Part shown: positions 1-7,244 of the stretch, in pieces
Layout: every line of letters begins with the position of its first letter
Numbering within the stretch: the stretch's first letter is position 1
Assembly: GCA_900541645.1 (NCBI GenBank)
Contig: UQKQ01000021.1
Span: 1-18,415 of the forward strand
Length of the DNA: 18,415 bases
DNA from: an uncultured Collinsella sp.
Lineage (GTDB): Bacteria > Actinomycetota > Coriobacteriia > Coriobacteriales > Coriobacteriaceae
Direction of reading: 5' to 3'
Translations under genes and position numbers: made by a program
The notes under the pieces: model-generated
Seen by the model: the letters and a program-made list of their open reading frames with translations, nothing else
Database searches by the model: none
What the model was told of the DNA's origin: nothing

Positions 1-72
1 CCGCTCGATTGGGACAGGCAGGCCTTCGAGGCCGAGCGCAAAATGGATTCTAAAAAACACCTTGCCAAATAG
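1..72 (+). CDS. Possible 3' end of an upstream gene (partial)
   Basis: Frame 1 is open from the window edge to a TAG at 70-72 and encodes 23 residues ending DSKKHLAK. The peptide is charged and lysine-rich at its end, as many cytosolic proteins are, and it would converge on asd. It is too short to assign a family. It could equally be chance open frame. Confidence 0.3.
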   Translation, partial: PLDWDRQAFEAERKMDSKKHLAK

Positions 73-101
73 GAGCGCCACACATGGTCGAGGACGTTCT
101 G

Positions 102-125
102 AAAACCAAGCCCGGCCCCCGCCGG
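102..125 (-). terminator. Weak candidate terminator for asd
   Basis: Just past the asd stop (minus strand), CCGGC (112-116) pairs with GCCGG (121-125) around a 4-base loop. A TTTT run lies about 6 bases further on (102-105). The stem is short and the U-tract is displaced, so the call is tentative. Confidence 0.3.
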
Positions 126-135
126 ACAGGTCAAA

Positions 136-1161
136 CTACTCGCAGAGCAGCTTAGCGATCTGGACGGCGTTGGTTGCCGCGCCCTTACGGATTTGGTCGC
201 CGCAGCACCAGAAGGTGATGCCGCGCGCGGCCTCGGGGTTCGAGATGTCGCGACGCACGCGGCCGACCCAAATCAGGTCCTGGTCGGACGTATCCATCGG
301 CATGGGGAAGCGGTCGTGTGCACCCTCGGCACCCAGATCGTCAACCAGCTTGACGCCGGGAGCGGCAGCCAGCGCAGCACGGGCCTCCTCGACCGTAATA
401 TCGCGCTCAAACTCGAGCGTAATGCTCTCGGAGTGCGAACGCAGCACGGGCACGCGCACGCAGGTGCAGTTCACGCGCAGCTCGGGCAGATGCATGATCT
501 TACGGCCCTCGTTTTGCAGCTTCATCTCCTCGGAGGTAAAGCCCTCCTCCTTGACGCCGCCAATCTGCGGAATCAGGTTGCTCGCCAGCTGGGCGGCAAA
601 TGCACGCGGCTCGGGAATCTCCTCGCCGCGACCCAGGGCGGCCAGCTGAGCCTCGAGCTCGGCCATACCGGGAGCGCCGGCACCCGAAGCCGCCTGATAC
701 GTCGAGACGATCATGCGCTTCACGCCGGCGAGCTGATGCAGCGGCCACGTGGGAACCAGGCCGATGATAGTCGCGCAGTTGGGATTGGCGATAAGGCCGT
801 GATGCCACTTGATATCGTCGGCATTGATCTCGGGCACGACCAGCGGCACCTCGGGATCCATGCGGAAGGCGTGACTGTTGTCTACCACGATGGCGCCACG
901 CTTGACGGCCTCGGGCAGCAGCTCCTTCGCGATATCGTCGCCGGCAGCGCCGAGTACGATGTCGCAGCCCTCAAAGGCCTCGGGGCAAGCTTCCTCGATC
1001 ACAACCTGCTCGCCGCGGAACTCGACGGTCTTGCCCGCAGAGCGCGCGCTCGCTAGCAGCTTGAGCTTGCCGACCGGGAACTCCTGCTCGTTGAGACACT
1101 CGAGCATCTGGGTGCCAACAGCTCCCGTCGCGCCCAAAATAGCAACCGTGTACTGTTTCAT
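136..1161 (-). CDS. asd: Aspartate-semialdehyde dehydrogenase
   Basis: Reduces L-aspartyl-4-phosphate to aspartate semialdehyde with NADPH, the branch point to lysine, methionine and threonine; cytosolic. The 341-residue product has the normal family length. Visible are the nucleotide-binding loop GATGAVG (10-16), the catalytic Cys129 in ANPNCATI, the substrate-binding QAASGAGAPGM stretch (from Gln155) and the catalytic His243 in RSHSES. The ATG at 1161 is chosen because a GGGGGA ribosome-binding site lies directly before it. An in-frame start 12 codons upstream (1197) lacks one and would add residues not expected in the family. It runs in the same direction as lysC, but the lysC terminator separates the two, so asd probably has its own promoter, which I could not place. 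Confidence 0.95.
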   Translation of the reverse strand: MKQYTVAILGATGAVGTQMLECLNEQEFPVGKLKLLASARSAGKTVEFRGEQVVIEEACPEAFEGCDIVLGAAGDDIAKELLPEAVKRGAIVVDNSHAFRMDPEVPLVVPEINADDIKWHHGLIANPNCATIIGLVPTWPLHQLAGVKRMIVSTYQAASGAGAPGMAELEAQLAALGRGEEIPEPRAFAAQLASNLIPQIGGVKEEGFTSEEMKLQNEGRKIMHLPELRVNCTCVRVPVLRSHSESITLEFERDITVEEARAALAAAPGVKLVDDLGAEGAHDRFPMPMDTSDQDLIWVGRVRRDISNPEAARGITFWCCGDQIRKGAATNAVQIAKLLCE

Positions 1162-1232
1162 GCTTCCCCCTTTTAAGGTTGTGGCTTTTGCCCGCACGCC
1201 GAGCAGGCTAAATGTTCTTGCCCAGTTTATAC

Positions 1233-1262
1233 AAAAACGGGACGGGCATGAAACCCGCCCCG
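1233..1262 (-). terminator. Intrinsic terminator after lysC
   Basis: Read on the minus strand, CGGGGCGGG pairs with CCCGTCCCG (9 bp, one G-U) around a 7-base loop and is followed at once by TTTTTGT (1233-1237). It lies about 75 bases past the lysC stop and before asd, so it should separate the two transcripts. Confidence 0.8.
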
Positions 1263-1291
1263 TCGAAACGAAACCGAAATGAAACGCCCCA

Positions 1292-1325
1292 CGGCAGATT
1301 TTGGGGCATGTCCCAAAATCTGCCG
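1292..1325. repeat. 14-bp perfect inverted repeat downstream of lysC
   Basis: CGGCAGATTTTGGG (1292-1305) is the exact reverse complement of 1312-1325, with a 6-base loop. It begins 10 bases after the lysC stop and has no U-tract on either side. The true terminator lies further on, so this looks like a separate palindromic element or an mRNA 3'-end protecting hairpin. Confidence 0.75.
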
Positions 1326-1334
1326 GAATGGCCG

Positions 1335-2723
1335 CTACTTGTGGAGGGCGGCCAGGGCGGGTTCGACCGGCGCGGGAGCCTCCAGGTCCGCGACTTTCAC
1401 AATGCCGTTCTCGTCGGAGAAGGCACGGTAAATGGTCTGAATCGCCAAGTCGAAGTCCTTCTCCTCGACGCCGATAATGATATTGATCTCATCGCAGCTC
1501 TGCGAAATCATACGCACGCTCACGCCCGCCTGGCCAAGCATGCCAAACAGGTGGCCCGAGATACCTGCACGGCCGCGCAGGTTACGACCGACGGTCGCGA
1601 TAAGTGCCAAGCCCTCGACCACCTCGATCTCGAGCGGCTCGACCTCCTGCTGAATGTCGCCTACGAGCGAGTACAGCGAATCGCGCACGTCCTGCTCCTG
1701 CACCACAGCACCAAAGCGGTCGACACCGGTGGGCATGTGCTCGACGGAAACGTCATAGCGTTCGAAGACCGAAAGCGCACGGCGCATAAAGCCGACGCGC
1801 GGCTTGGTACGGTCGCGGGCAACGTTGATGGCGACAAAGCCGCGCTTACCGGTCACGCCGGTAATGATGGGCTCTGCCTCACCCTCGTCAGCCGTCTCGC
1901 TAATGATGGTGCCGGGGTCCTGCGGCGCATTGGTGTTCTTGATGACCAGTGGAATGCCTGCCTCGCGCACAGGGAACACGGCCTCCTCGTGCAGGACGCT
2001 TGCACCCATGTACGAAAGCTCGCGCAGCTCCTCGTAGGTAACGCGGGCGATGGGCTGAGCCTCGGGCACAATGCGAGGATCAGCAGAATAGAAGCCCGAA
2101 ACGTCGGTCCAGTTCTCGTACAGGTCGGCGCCCAGGCACTTGGCCAGGATCGAGCCCGAGATATCGCCGCCGCCACGGTCGAGCAGCTTGATTTGACCCT
2201 CACGCGTCGCGCCGTAGAAACCGGGCATGACAAAGCCGCCCTGCTGACCGTACTCCTGCACCAGCTCGGAGGTGCGGTTCATGCTGAGCGTACCGTCGTG
2301 ATGGAACGCCACGACCGTCGCGGCGTCCAGGAACGGCAGGCCCAGATACTCGGCCATCAGGCGAGCGGTGAAGTACTCGCCACGACTCACGAGCTCCTCG
2401 GTGGAGTAGCCGCCCGAGCGGGCGCGCTCGGCAAAGGCCGCGAACTCCTCGCGGATGGGATAGGTGAGCTCCAGCTCGTCAGCGATATCAAAATAGCGCT
2501 GCCCAATGTCCTCGAGCAGCTCCTCGCACGACACGTGGTACTTAACGTGCGCGTTAACCAGGTAGAGCAGGTCGGTCACCTTGGTGTCGCCCTTAAAGCG
2601 GCGACCGCAGGCAGAAACCACCACAAAACGGCGGGCCGGATCGGCATCGACAATGGCCTTGATCTTCTTAAAGTGTTCGGCGTCGGCGACAGACGAGCCG
2701 CCAAACTTGGCAATCTTAATCAT
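1335..2723 (-). CDS. lysC: Aspartate kinase
   Basis: Phosphorylates L-aspartate, the first committed step of the aspartate pathway; cytosolic. The 462-residue product has the KFGGSS catalytic start (6-11), the kinase segment LDRGGGDISG followed by ENWTDVSGFYSADPR (about 181-217), and a C-terminal part of about 160 residues that fits the paired ACT domains of monofunctional aspartokinases, where lysine or threonine feedback acts. No homoserine dehydrogenase domain is fused. It is divergent from thrC across roughly 100 bases. No lysine riboswitch is visible upstream, since the gap is too short. The ribosome-binding site (AAAGG) is rather far from the ATG at 2723. Confidence 0.95.
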   Translation of the reverse strand: MIKIAKFGGSSVADAEHFKKIKAIVDADPARRFVVVSACGRRFKGDTKVTDLLYLVNAHVKYHVSCEELLEDIGQRYFDIADELELTYPIREEFAAFAERARSGGYSTEELVSRGEYFTARLMAEYLGLPFLDAATVVAFHHDGTLSMNRTSELVQEYGQQGGFVMPGFYGATREGQIKLLDRGGGDISGSILAKCLGADLYENWTDVSGFYSADPRIVPEAQPIARVTYEELRELSYMGASVLHEEAVFPVREAGIPLVIKNTNAPQDPGTIISETADEGEAEPIITGVTGKRGFVAINVARDRTKPRVGFMRRALSVFERYDVSVEHMPTGVDRFGAVVQEQDVRDSLYSLVGDIQQEVEPLEIEVVEGLALIATVGRNLRGRAGISGHLFGMLGQAGVSVRMISQSCDEINIIIGVEEKDFDLAIQTIYRAFSDENGIVKVADLEAPAPVEPALAALHK

Positions 2724-2826
2724 GGGCTGGAGGTTACCTTTCTAAAAGCCTCTGCAAACCTGTTTTGCGCGCTCTGATACCATGGTTTCACCGATTGGGA
2801 CCAAGGCATCCGAGGAGCAGTGTTAT
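2724..2826. promoter_or_regulatory. Divergent lysC/thrC intergenic region
   Basis: This 103-base gap must hold the starts of both transcripts. A GAGGAG ribosome-binding site at 2812-2817 precedes the thrC ATG at 2827 and decides that start. I could not place -35/-10 boxes convincingly on either strand, and no riboswitch fits in the space. Confidence 0.4.
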
Positions 2827-4344
2827 ATGGGAACTTATCATAGTACACGAGGACGCACTTTATCGTGCTCAAGTAAGGTGGCAATCCGCACCGGCATCGC
2901 TCCCGACGGGGGTTTGTTTGTCTCGGACGAGCTTGGCACCCAGCAGGTCGATATCAGCTCGCTTGCAGATAAATCGTACTTTGAAATCGCTCAAGATGTG
3001 TTGGGAATGTTACTGAATGATTACACGGCCGAAGAAATTTCGGCGTGTGTCGACGAGGCATACCGCGGCACGTTCGCGAGCGAAGAGGTTACGCCGCTCG
3101 TCAAACTCGACGCTGCGCCGGGCGCTGACGTCCCTCAGACCTATGTGATGGAGCTCTTTGGCGGCCCCACAAGCGCCTTCAAGGACGTCGCCCTGCAGAT
3201 GCTCCCCCGTCTGATGGCCCGCACTTCCGCCAAGGACGGCGGCGCCGAGCGCATCATGATCGTCACCGCCACGTCGGGCGACACGGGCAAGGCAGCACTC
3301 GCCGGCTTTGCCGACGCCCCGGGCACGGGCATCACCGTCTTTTATCCCGAAGGCAAAGTCAGCCGCGTGCAGAATCTGCAGATGTCCACGCAGGAGGGCG
3401 ATAACGTCGCCGTCTGCGGCATCCGCGGCAACTTCGACGATGCCCAGAGTGCCGTCAAGCGCATCTTTGCCGATAAGGAGCTTGCCGAGCGCCTGGAAGC
3501 CGCCGGCACTGTGCTTTCGAGTGCCAACTCCATCAACGTCGGCCGCCTGGTGCCGCAGGTTGTCTACTACTTTGCCGCCTATGCGCAACTGCTGCGCGCC
3601 GGCGCTATCGAGGCTGGCGACGCCGTAGAGTTCTGTGTGCCCACCGGCAACTTTGGCGATATCTTGGCCGGCTACTACGCCAAGTGCATGGGTCTGCCCG
3701 TCGCCAAGCTCGTCGTGGCGAGCGACAAGAACAACGTGCTTGCCGACTTCCTGACCACCGGCGTTTACGACCGTAACCGCCCGTTCTTCACGACCATCTC
3801 GCCGTCGATGGACATCCTTATTAGCTCCAACCTGGAGCGCATGCTCTACTTCTTGTCCGACGGCGACTGCGAGCTCGTTGCCGGCCTTATGGAGCAGCTG
3901 GCACAGACTGGTCGCTACGAAGTTCCCGCCGACCTGCTGGCAAAGATTCAGGGCGTCTTTGGCTGCGGCTGGGCCAGCGAGAACGAGGTTCGCGCCGCCA
4001 TCAAGAGCTGTTGGGATGCGAACGACTACGTGATCGACCCGCACACCGCCTGCGGCTATCACGTCTTTGAGCAGGTCGCTCCCGCCGAGGGCGCCAAGGC
4101 CCGCGTGCTGCTTTCGACCGCCAGCCCCTACAAGTTCCCGCGCGCCTGCTGCGATGCCCTGGGCCTCGACGTGCCCGAGGACGATTTTGAGGCTATGCGT
4201 GTGCTCGAGCAGGCCACCAACACGGTCGCCCCGACCCAGCTCGCCGAACTCGAGTCCAAGCCCGTCCGCTTCGAAGACGTCTGCGACGTCGATGAGATGG
4301 CAAGCTACGTCGAGTCTGCAGCAAAACGAATGAGCACCAACTAA
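2827..4344 (+). CDS. thrC: Threonine synthase
   Basis: PLP enzyme that converts O-phospho-L-homoserine to L-threonine; cytosolic. The 505-residue product has the N-terminal YHSTRG segment typical of this synthase class. The PLP lysine is Lys119 in FGGPTSAFKD. TATSGDTGKAAL (from about 147) and the glycine-rich CVPTGNFGD loop bind the cofactor. The ATG at 2827 is preferred over one 15 codons upstream (2782) because GAGGAG lies nine bases before it and the family normally begins close to YHSTRG. It is followed by a strong terminator, so thrB downstream is probably transcribed at least partly on its own. Confidence 0.95.
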   Translation: MGTYHSTRGRTLSCSSKVAIRTGIAPDGGLFVSDELGTQQVDISSLADKSYFEIAQDVLGMLLNDYTAEEISACVDEAYRGTFASEEVTPLVKLDAAPGADVPQTYVMELFGGPTSAFKDVALQMLPRLMARTSAKDGGAERIMIVTATSGDTGKAALAGFADAPGTGITVFYPEGKVSRVQNLQMSTQEGDNVAVCGIRGNFDDAQSAVKRIFADKELAERLEAAGTVLSSANSINVGRLVPQVVYYFAAYAQLLRAGAIEAGDAVEFCVPTGNFGDILAGYYAKCMGLPVAKLVVASDKNNVLADFLTTGVYDRNRPFFTTISPSMDILISSNLERMLYFLSDGDCELVAGLMEQLAQTGRYEVPADLLAKIQGVFGCGWASENEVRAAIKSCWDANDYVIDPHTACGYHVFEQVAPAEGAKARVLLSTASPYKFPRACCDALGLDVPEDDFEAMRVLEQATNTVAPTQLAELESKPVRFEDVCDVDEMASYVESAAKRMSTN

Positions 4345-4356
4345 ACCCCTTATTAA

Positions 4357-4386
4357 GCGCCGGCGAAAGCCGGCGCACCTTCTTTC
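4357..4386 (+). terminator. Intrinsic terminator after thrC
   Basis: GCGCCGGC (4357-4364) pairs perfectly with GCCGGCGC (4369-4376) around a GAAA tetraloop, followed by the T-rich tract ACCTTCTTTC. It sits 12 bases past the thrC stop. Confidence 0.85.
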
Positions 4387-4422
4387 ATCAGATAATCCCC
4401 GGGATGATGACGAACGCGCACA

Positions 4423-4534
4423 GCGTGCCTGGCTGTTTAGTTCGTCGCGAGTTCCGCACGCAAAGGAAAGCACTTAATGTGCTTTCCGTCTTGCGCAGGA
4501 CTGCCCGAGCAGCGAACTAAACAGCCAGGCACGC
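4423..4534. repeat. 112-bp compound palindrome between thrC and thrB
   Basis: A perfect 22-bp inverted repeat has its left arm at 4423-4444 (starts GCGTGCCTGGCTG) and its right arm at 4513-4534. Inside it are a second pair, CGCAA/TTGCG (4459-4463 / 4491-4495), and a perfect 9-bp hairpin GGAAAGCAC/GTGCTTTCC (4465-4473 / 4479-4487), so most of the element can fold on itself. It carries no gene. It ends 2 bases before the AGGAGG ribosome-binding site of thrB (4537-4542). It could be a MITE/REP-like insertion, or a leader hairpin if transcription starts upstream; a GATAAT at 4391-4396 is a possible but unsupported -10 box. Confidence 0.85.
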
Positions 4535-4547
4535 CAGGAGGACTCAC

Positions 4548-5429
4548 ATGATCAAAATCACCGTCCCAGCAACGAGCGCCAACCTAGGCATCGGCTACGA
4601 CACCCTCGGCATGGCCGTCAGCCTCTACTCGCACTTCACCTTCGAGCGCGCCGACAAGCTCACCATCACGGGCTGCCCCGAGGAGTTTCAAAACGAGAAC
4701 AACCTAGTCTACGTGAGCTTTGTCGACGCACTGGCCGCATGGGGCGAGCCGGCCTTCCCCGTCGCCATCGACATTCAGACTGACGTTCCCGTCGCCCGCG
4801 GCCTGGGCTCCAGCTCAACCTGCGTCGTCGCCGGCATTATGGCCGCCGCCGCGCTGACAGGCCACACCGTCGACCGCGCCGAGCTCGTCCGCATTGCCAC
4901 CGAGGTCGAGGGCCATCCCGATAACGTCGCCCCCGCCATCCTGGGCGGCGCCGTCTGCTCCTTTACGCCGACCGATTCGCTCCCCCAGTGCCTGCGCTAC
5001 GAGGTGAGCGATCGCTTGCGTTTTATTACCGTGATTCCGCCCTACGAGGTACATACGAGCGAGGCGCGCAAGGTTGTGCCGCAGGAGATTCCACTCTCCA
5101 CCGCCGTATGGCAAATGGGCCGCATCGCCGGCATGACGCGCGGCCTGGAGACCGGCGACCTTGACCTGATTGCCGCCGCCAACGACGACCGCATCCAAGA
5201 GCCGTATCGCCGTCGCCTCATCCCCGACTACAACGCCGTGCGCGACACCTGCCTTAACGGCGGCGCTAAGACCATCTGGATCAGTGGTTCGGGCTCGACC
5301 CTCATGGCCGTGACTGACGACACCATCGTGGCAAAGTTCCTACAGGTCAAACTGCGTGAACAGTTCCCCAAGTGTGACACGCACATTCTGACGTGCGACA
5401 CCGAGGGCGCTCAAATCGAGTACCTGTAG
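4548..5429 (+). CDS. thrB: Homoserine kinase (GHMP family)
   Basis: Phosphorylates L-homoserine with ATP, supplying the substrate of ThrC; cytosolic. The 293-residue length is normal. GHMP-kinase motifs are clear: ANLGIGYDTLG (11-21), the ATP-binding GLGSSST loop (85-91), EGHPDNVAPAILGG (121-134) and the C-terminal ISGSGSTLMAV. AGGAGG five bases before the ATG fixes the start. It follows thrC but is separated from it by a terminator and a 112-bp palindrome, and a second giant palindrome lies just downstream. Confidence 0.95.
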   Translation: MIKITVPATSANLGIGYDTLGMAVSLYSHFTFERADKLTITGCPEEFQNENNLVYVSFVDALAAWGEPAFPVAIDIQTDVPVARGLGSSSTCVVAGIMAAAALTGHTVDRAELVRIATEVEGHPDNVAPAILGGAVCSFTPTDSLPQCLRYEVSDRLRFITVIPPYEVHTSEARKVVPQEIPLSTAVWQMGRIAGMTRGLETGDLDLIAAANDDRIQEPYRRRLIPDYNAVRDTCLNGGAKTIWISGSGSTLMAVTDDTIVAKFLQVKLREQFPKCDTHILTCDTEGAQIEYL

Positions 5430-5452
5430 CGCCCTGCCTCATTGCTCTCACC

Positions 5453-5569
5453 GGTCCCCTTGGGGCTTCCCCTGAAAACGTCCTCGATCATGAATTGCCC
5501 CGTCGTGCGCTTCGCGCGACGGGGCAATTCGATCTGCGGATTGTTTTCAGGGGAAGCCCCAAGGGGACC
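5453..5569. repeat. 117-bp compound palindrome after thrB, with inner terminator-like hairpin
   Basis: A perfect 27-bp inverted repeat has arms 5453-5479 and 5543-5569 (left arm begins GGTCCCCTTGGGGCTT). Centred on exactly the same base (5511) is an inner hairpin, GAATTGCCCCGTCG (5492-5505) with 5517-5530, which continues inward through a few more pairs. Two 12-base spacers between the arms do not pair. The inner hairpin resembles the terminator at 7094-7127 and probably ends thrB transcription. The outer arms look like two oppositely oriented REP-like units or the ends of a MITE. Confidence 0.9.
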
Positions 5570-5632
5570 TTCGCAGCCTCGACAGGATAATCGCATTCGC
5601 TGATTTAATTATCGCCCGATTCGCGGCGCAAT

Positions 5633-5896
5633 CTATTTATCTCCGCTGCTCAGAACCGCCTCAAGTCTTTGCACGAGAACTCCGACGGTAATTCCAAGTG
5701 CCTCTGCATAGGCGAACTGCTCATAAACCCTAAGACTGCGTTCCCCGGTTTCGACTTTCGAGATGAACGACTGAGGTACCCTCAGTTTCTTTGCGAGTTC
5801 AACCTGAGTGATACCTTGTTCCCGACGAATCTGGGAGAGGCACTTTCCGCATGTCCTATTAGCATCAACGTTCATACCGTTTACGCTATATTCCAT
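5633..5896 (-). CDS. Small XRE-family transcriptional regulator
   Basis: An 87-residue protein made almost entirely of a Cro/C1-type helix-turn-helix (about 20-72: LSQIRREQGITQVELAKKL, then VPQSFISKVETGERS). It probably binds DNA as a dimer. The ATG at 5896 is used because a TTG five codons upstream lies inside the inverted repeat and neither start has a strong ribosome-binding site. It faces the membrane-protein gene at 5999 across a gap with a palindromic operator-like site, so autoregulation and control of that neighbour are likely (inference). No paired toxin is visible. Base composition is more AT-rich than that of thrB next door. Confidence 0.8.
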   Translation of the reverse strand: MEYSVNGMNVDANRTCGKCLSQIRREQGITQVELAKKLRVPQSFISKVETGERSLRVYEQFAYAEALGITVGVLVQRLEAVLSSGDK

Positions 5897-5900
5897 TTTG

Positions 5901-5923
5901 ATATATCCCAAACTAGGATATAT
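5901..5923. promoter_or_regulatory. Operator-like inverted repeat between the XRE gene and the membrane-protein gene
   Basis: ATATATCC (5901-5908) and GGATATAT (5916-5923) form an 8-bp inverted repeat with a 7-base spacer, a size that suits an XRE dimer. On the plus strand TTGATA (5898-5903) and TATATT (5919-5924) overlap it and could be -35/-10 boxes for the gene at 5999, though their 15-base spacing is short. Binding there would block that promoter and the start region of the XRE gene. Confidence 0.55.
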
Positions 5924-5998
5924 TCATGTGAGTATCTGTTTCACTTATCGCAATTGTTCGCATCGCACATTTGAAACGAGAGAGGGGACTCGATAAGC

Positions 5999-7012
5999 AT
6001 GGATGACGAGATGAAAGAGCCCAATAGTGAGCAAACGCCCAGTGCATCTGATGAACAGAAGCCGAATATCGAAGGGAAGCAGGTTTCTGATGGTGCTGAC
6101 GACACCACCTCCCCTGACGATCGATCATCAAATGAAGACGGTGCCACATGCAATAAGGAAGAGGACGATTTACTTCTAACGAGTGCCATTAACAAACTTG
6201 GTGGTAATAAACGAGCGGCTATCGCAACTGCTGCGATAGTTGCCGTCATCTTCTGCTTACCCATGCTGTTTCCTCAAATGTTTTGCACCCACAAACTTTG
6301 GACCAATGCAAACTGTACAAGCCCTCGCACCTGTAAAAGTTGCGGCAAAACCGAGGGGAAACCGCTCGGACATGAATGGGAAGAAGCAACATGCACGGTT
6401 CCGAAGACCTGTCAACGCTGCGGCAAAACCGAAGGGAAACCCCTTGGGCATCAACCAGGTTCTTGGACTACCGAAGTCGATTACGTTGACGCCACCTCGA
6501 AGGAAATTCGAGAATGCGGGAGATGCGGAGAGGTCGTTGACACCCGCAACGAAAAGGAAATTACTTCCTTTCTTGGCGACGGATCGTTTTCAATTTCACC
6601 TGAAGGCTTTATTGAACGACTTAACGAGGAATTCTCCGATATTCCCAATTGCAGCAGTATGAAGGCGAGTTACGAGTTAGACGATAGCGGCACGGGACTC
6701 GAGCTTCAGATAAAAAATGGCTCTACGCTTGCCGGTATTGGAGGTTTTTTCTCGGACTCGAGCAGTCAACTACTATTCAGCTATCTTGGATCAGAAAACT
6801 GCTTCAAAAACATAGTCATGTACTTCGAAAATTCAGATTATGCCGCGGCGACAGCATTAGCAACCATACAAGCAATTGATCCAACACTCTCATTTTCCGA
6901 CGCTAAGGAGATTGGCGCTGCCTGCGTAGGTACGCCAACTGTCAAAAATGGAATTACGTACGCAATCTTAGCTTCAAATGGAGAATACTGGCTGAGCACC
7001 CGAATTGAATAA
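5999..7012 (+). CDS. Predicted single-span membrane protein with Cys/His zinc-ribbon-like repeats
   Basis: Function unknown; 337 residues. Residues 1-70 are acidic, low-complexity and probably disordered. Residues 73-92 form one hydrophobic span, preceded by NKR, which suggests an inside-to-outside orientation. Two near-identical 20-residue units follow, CTSPRTCKSCGKTEGKPLGH (106-125) and its partner at 132-151, spaced 26 residues apart. Each has three cysteines and a histidine, and a third CxxC lies at 173-176. Similar CxxCG/LGH repeats are known in surface proteins of Gram-positive gut bacteria and may bind zinc. The C-terminal 140 residues match nothing I recognise. The gene diverges from the XRE regulator and ends at a terminator shared with the convergent gene. 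Confidence 0.8.
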   Translation: MDDEMKEPNSEQTPSASDEQKPNIEGKQVSDGADDTTSPDDRSSNEDGATCNKEEDDLLLTSAINKLGGNKRAAIATAAIVAVIFCLPMLFPQMFCTHKLWTNANCTSPRTCKSCGKTEGKPLGHEWEEATCTVPKTCQRCGKTEGKPLGHQPGSWTTEVDYVDATSKEIRECGRCGEVVDTRNEKEITSFLGDGSFSISPEGFIERLNEEFSDIPNCSSMKASYELDDSGTGLELQIKNGSTLAGIGGFFSDSSSQLLFSYLGSENCFKNIVMYFENSDYAAATALATIQAIDPTLSFSDAKEIGAACVGTPTVKNGITYAILASNGEYWLSTRIE

Positions 7013-7093
7013 TTTACTTTAATTGCTAAATGCAGACGCCTCTTACTCGCGGCATATTAAAGTTCAACCCCTGTTAGCATCGTCAATCGAAAT

Positions 7094-7127
7094 ATGCCCC
7101 GCCGAGCACTTTAGCTTGGCGGGGCAT
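7094..7127. terminator. Bidirectional terminator between convergent genes
   Basis: ATGCCCCGCCGAGC (7094-7107) pairs with 7114-7127 (one G-U) around a 6-base loop; flanking TCGAAAT and ATTTCGA extend the stem past a small bulge. It lies between the ends of the genes at 7012 and 7245. The U-tracts on both sides are modest. The rest of 7013-7244 shows no gene, only a smaller inverted repeat ATTGCTC/GAGCAAT around 7200-7226. Confidence 0.7.
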
Positions 7128-7244
7128 TTCGATACGTAGGCGGATTTTGATACCTAGAAGGCCCACATGCCCCCACTAGGCAGCCGGCTTCGCTGCTCAA
7201 ATTGCTCGAACTGCAACTTGAGCAATCAGCGGCCAGCATCTCTT

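Noticed and set aside
1212..2777. 521-codon open frame antisense to lysC
   Set aside because: It lies fully over lysC, has no family-like motifs and reads as the GC-rich shadow of the real gene. The same holds for long antisense frames at 193-1056, 3010-4473, 12528-13355, 14078-14878 and 15578-17092.
2724..2826. Possible lysine riboswitch before lysC
   Set aside because: The spacer is only about 100 bases, shared with the divergent thrC, and shows none of the conserved lysine-riboswitch architecture.
7200..7226. ATTGCTC/GAGCAAT inverted repeat as an operator for the XRE-fusion gene
   Set aside because: It lies beyond the 3' end of that gene, away from any promoter; more likely a minor hairpin after the terminator.
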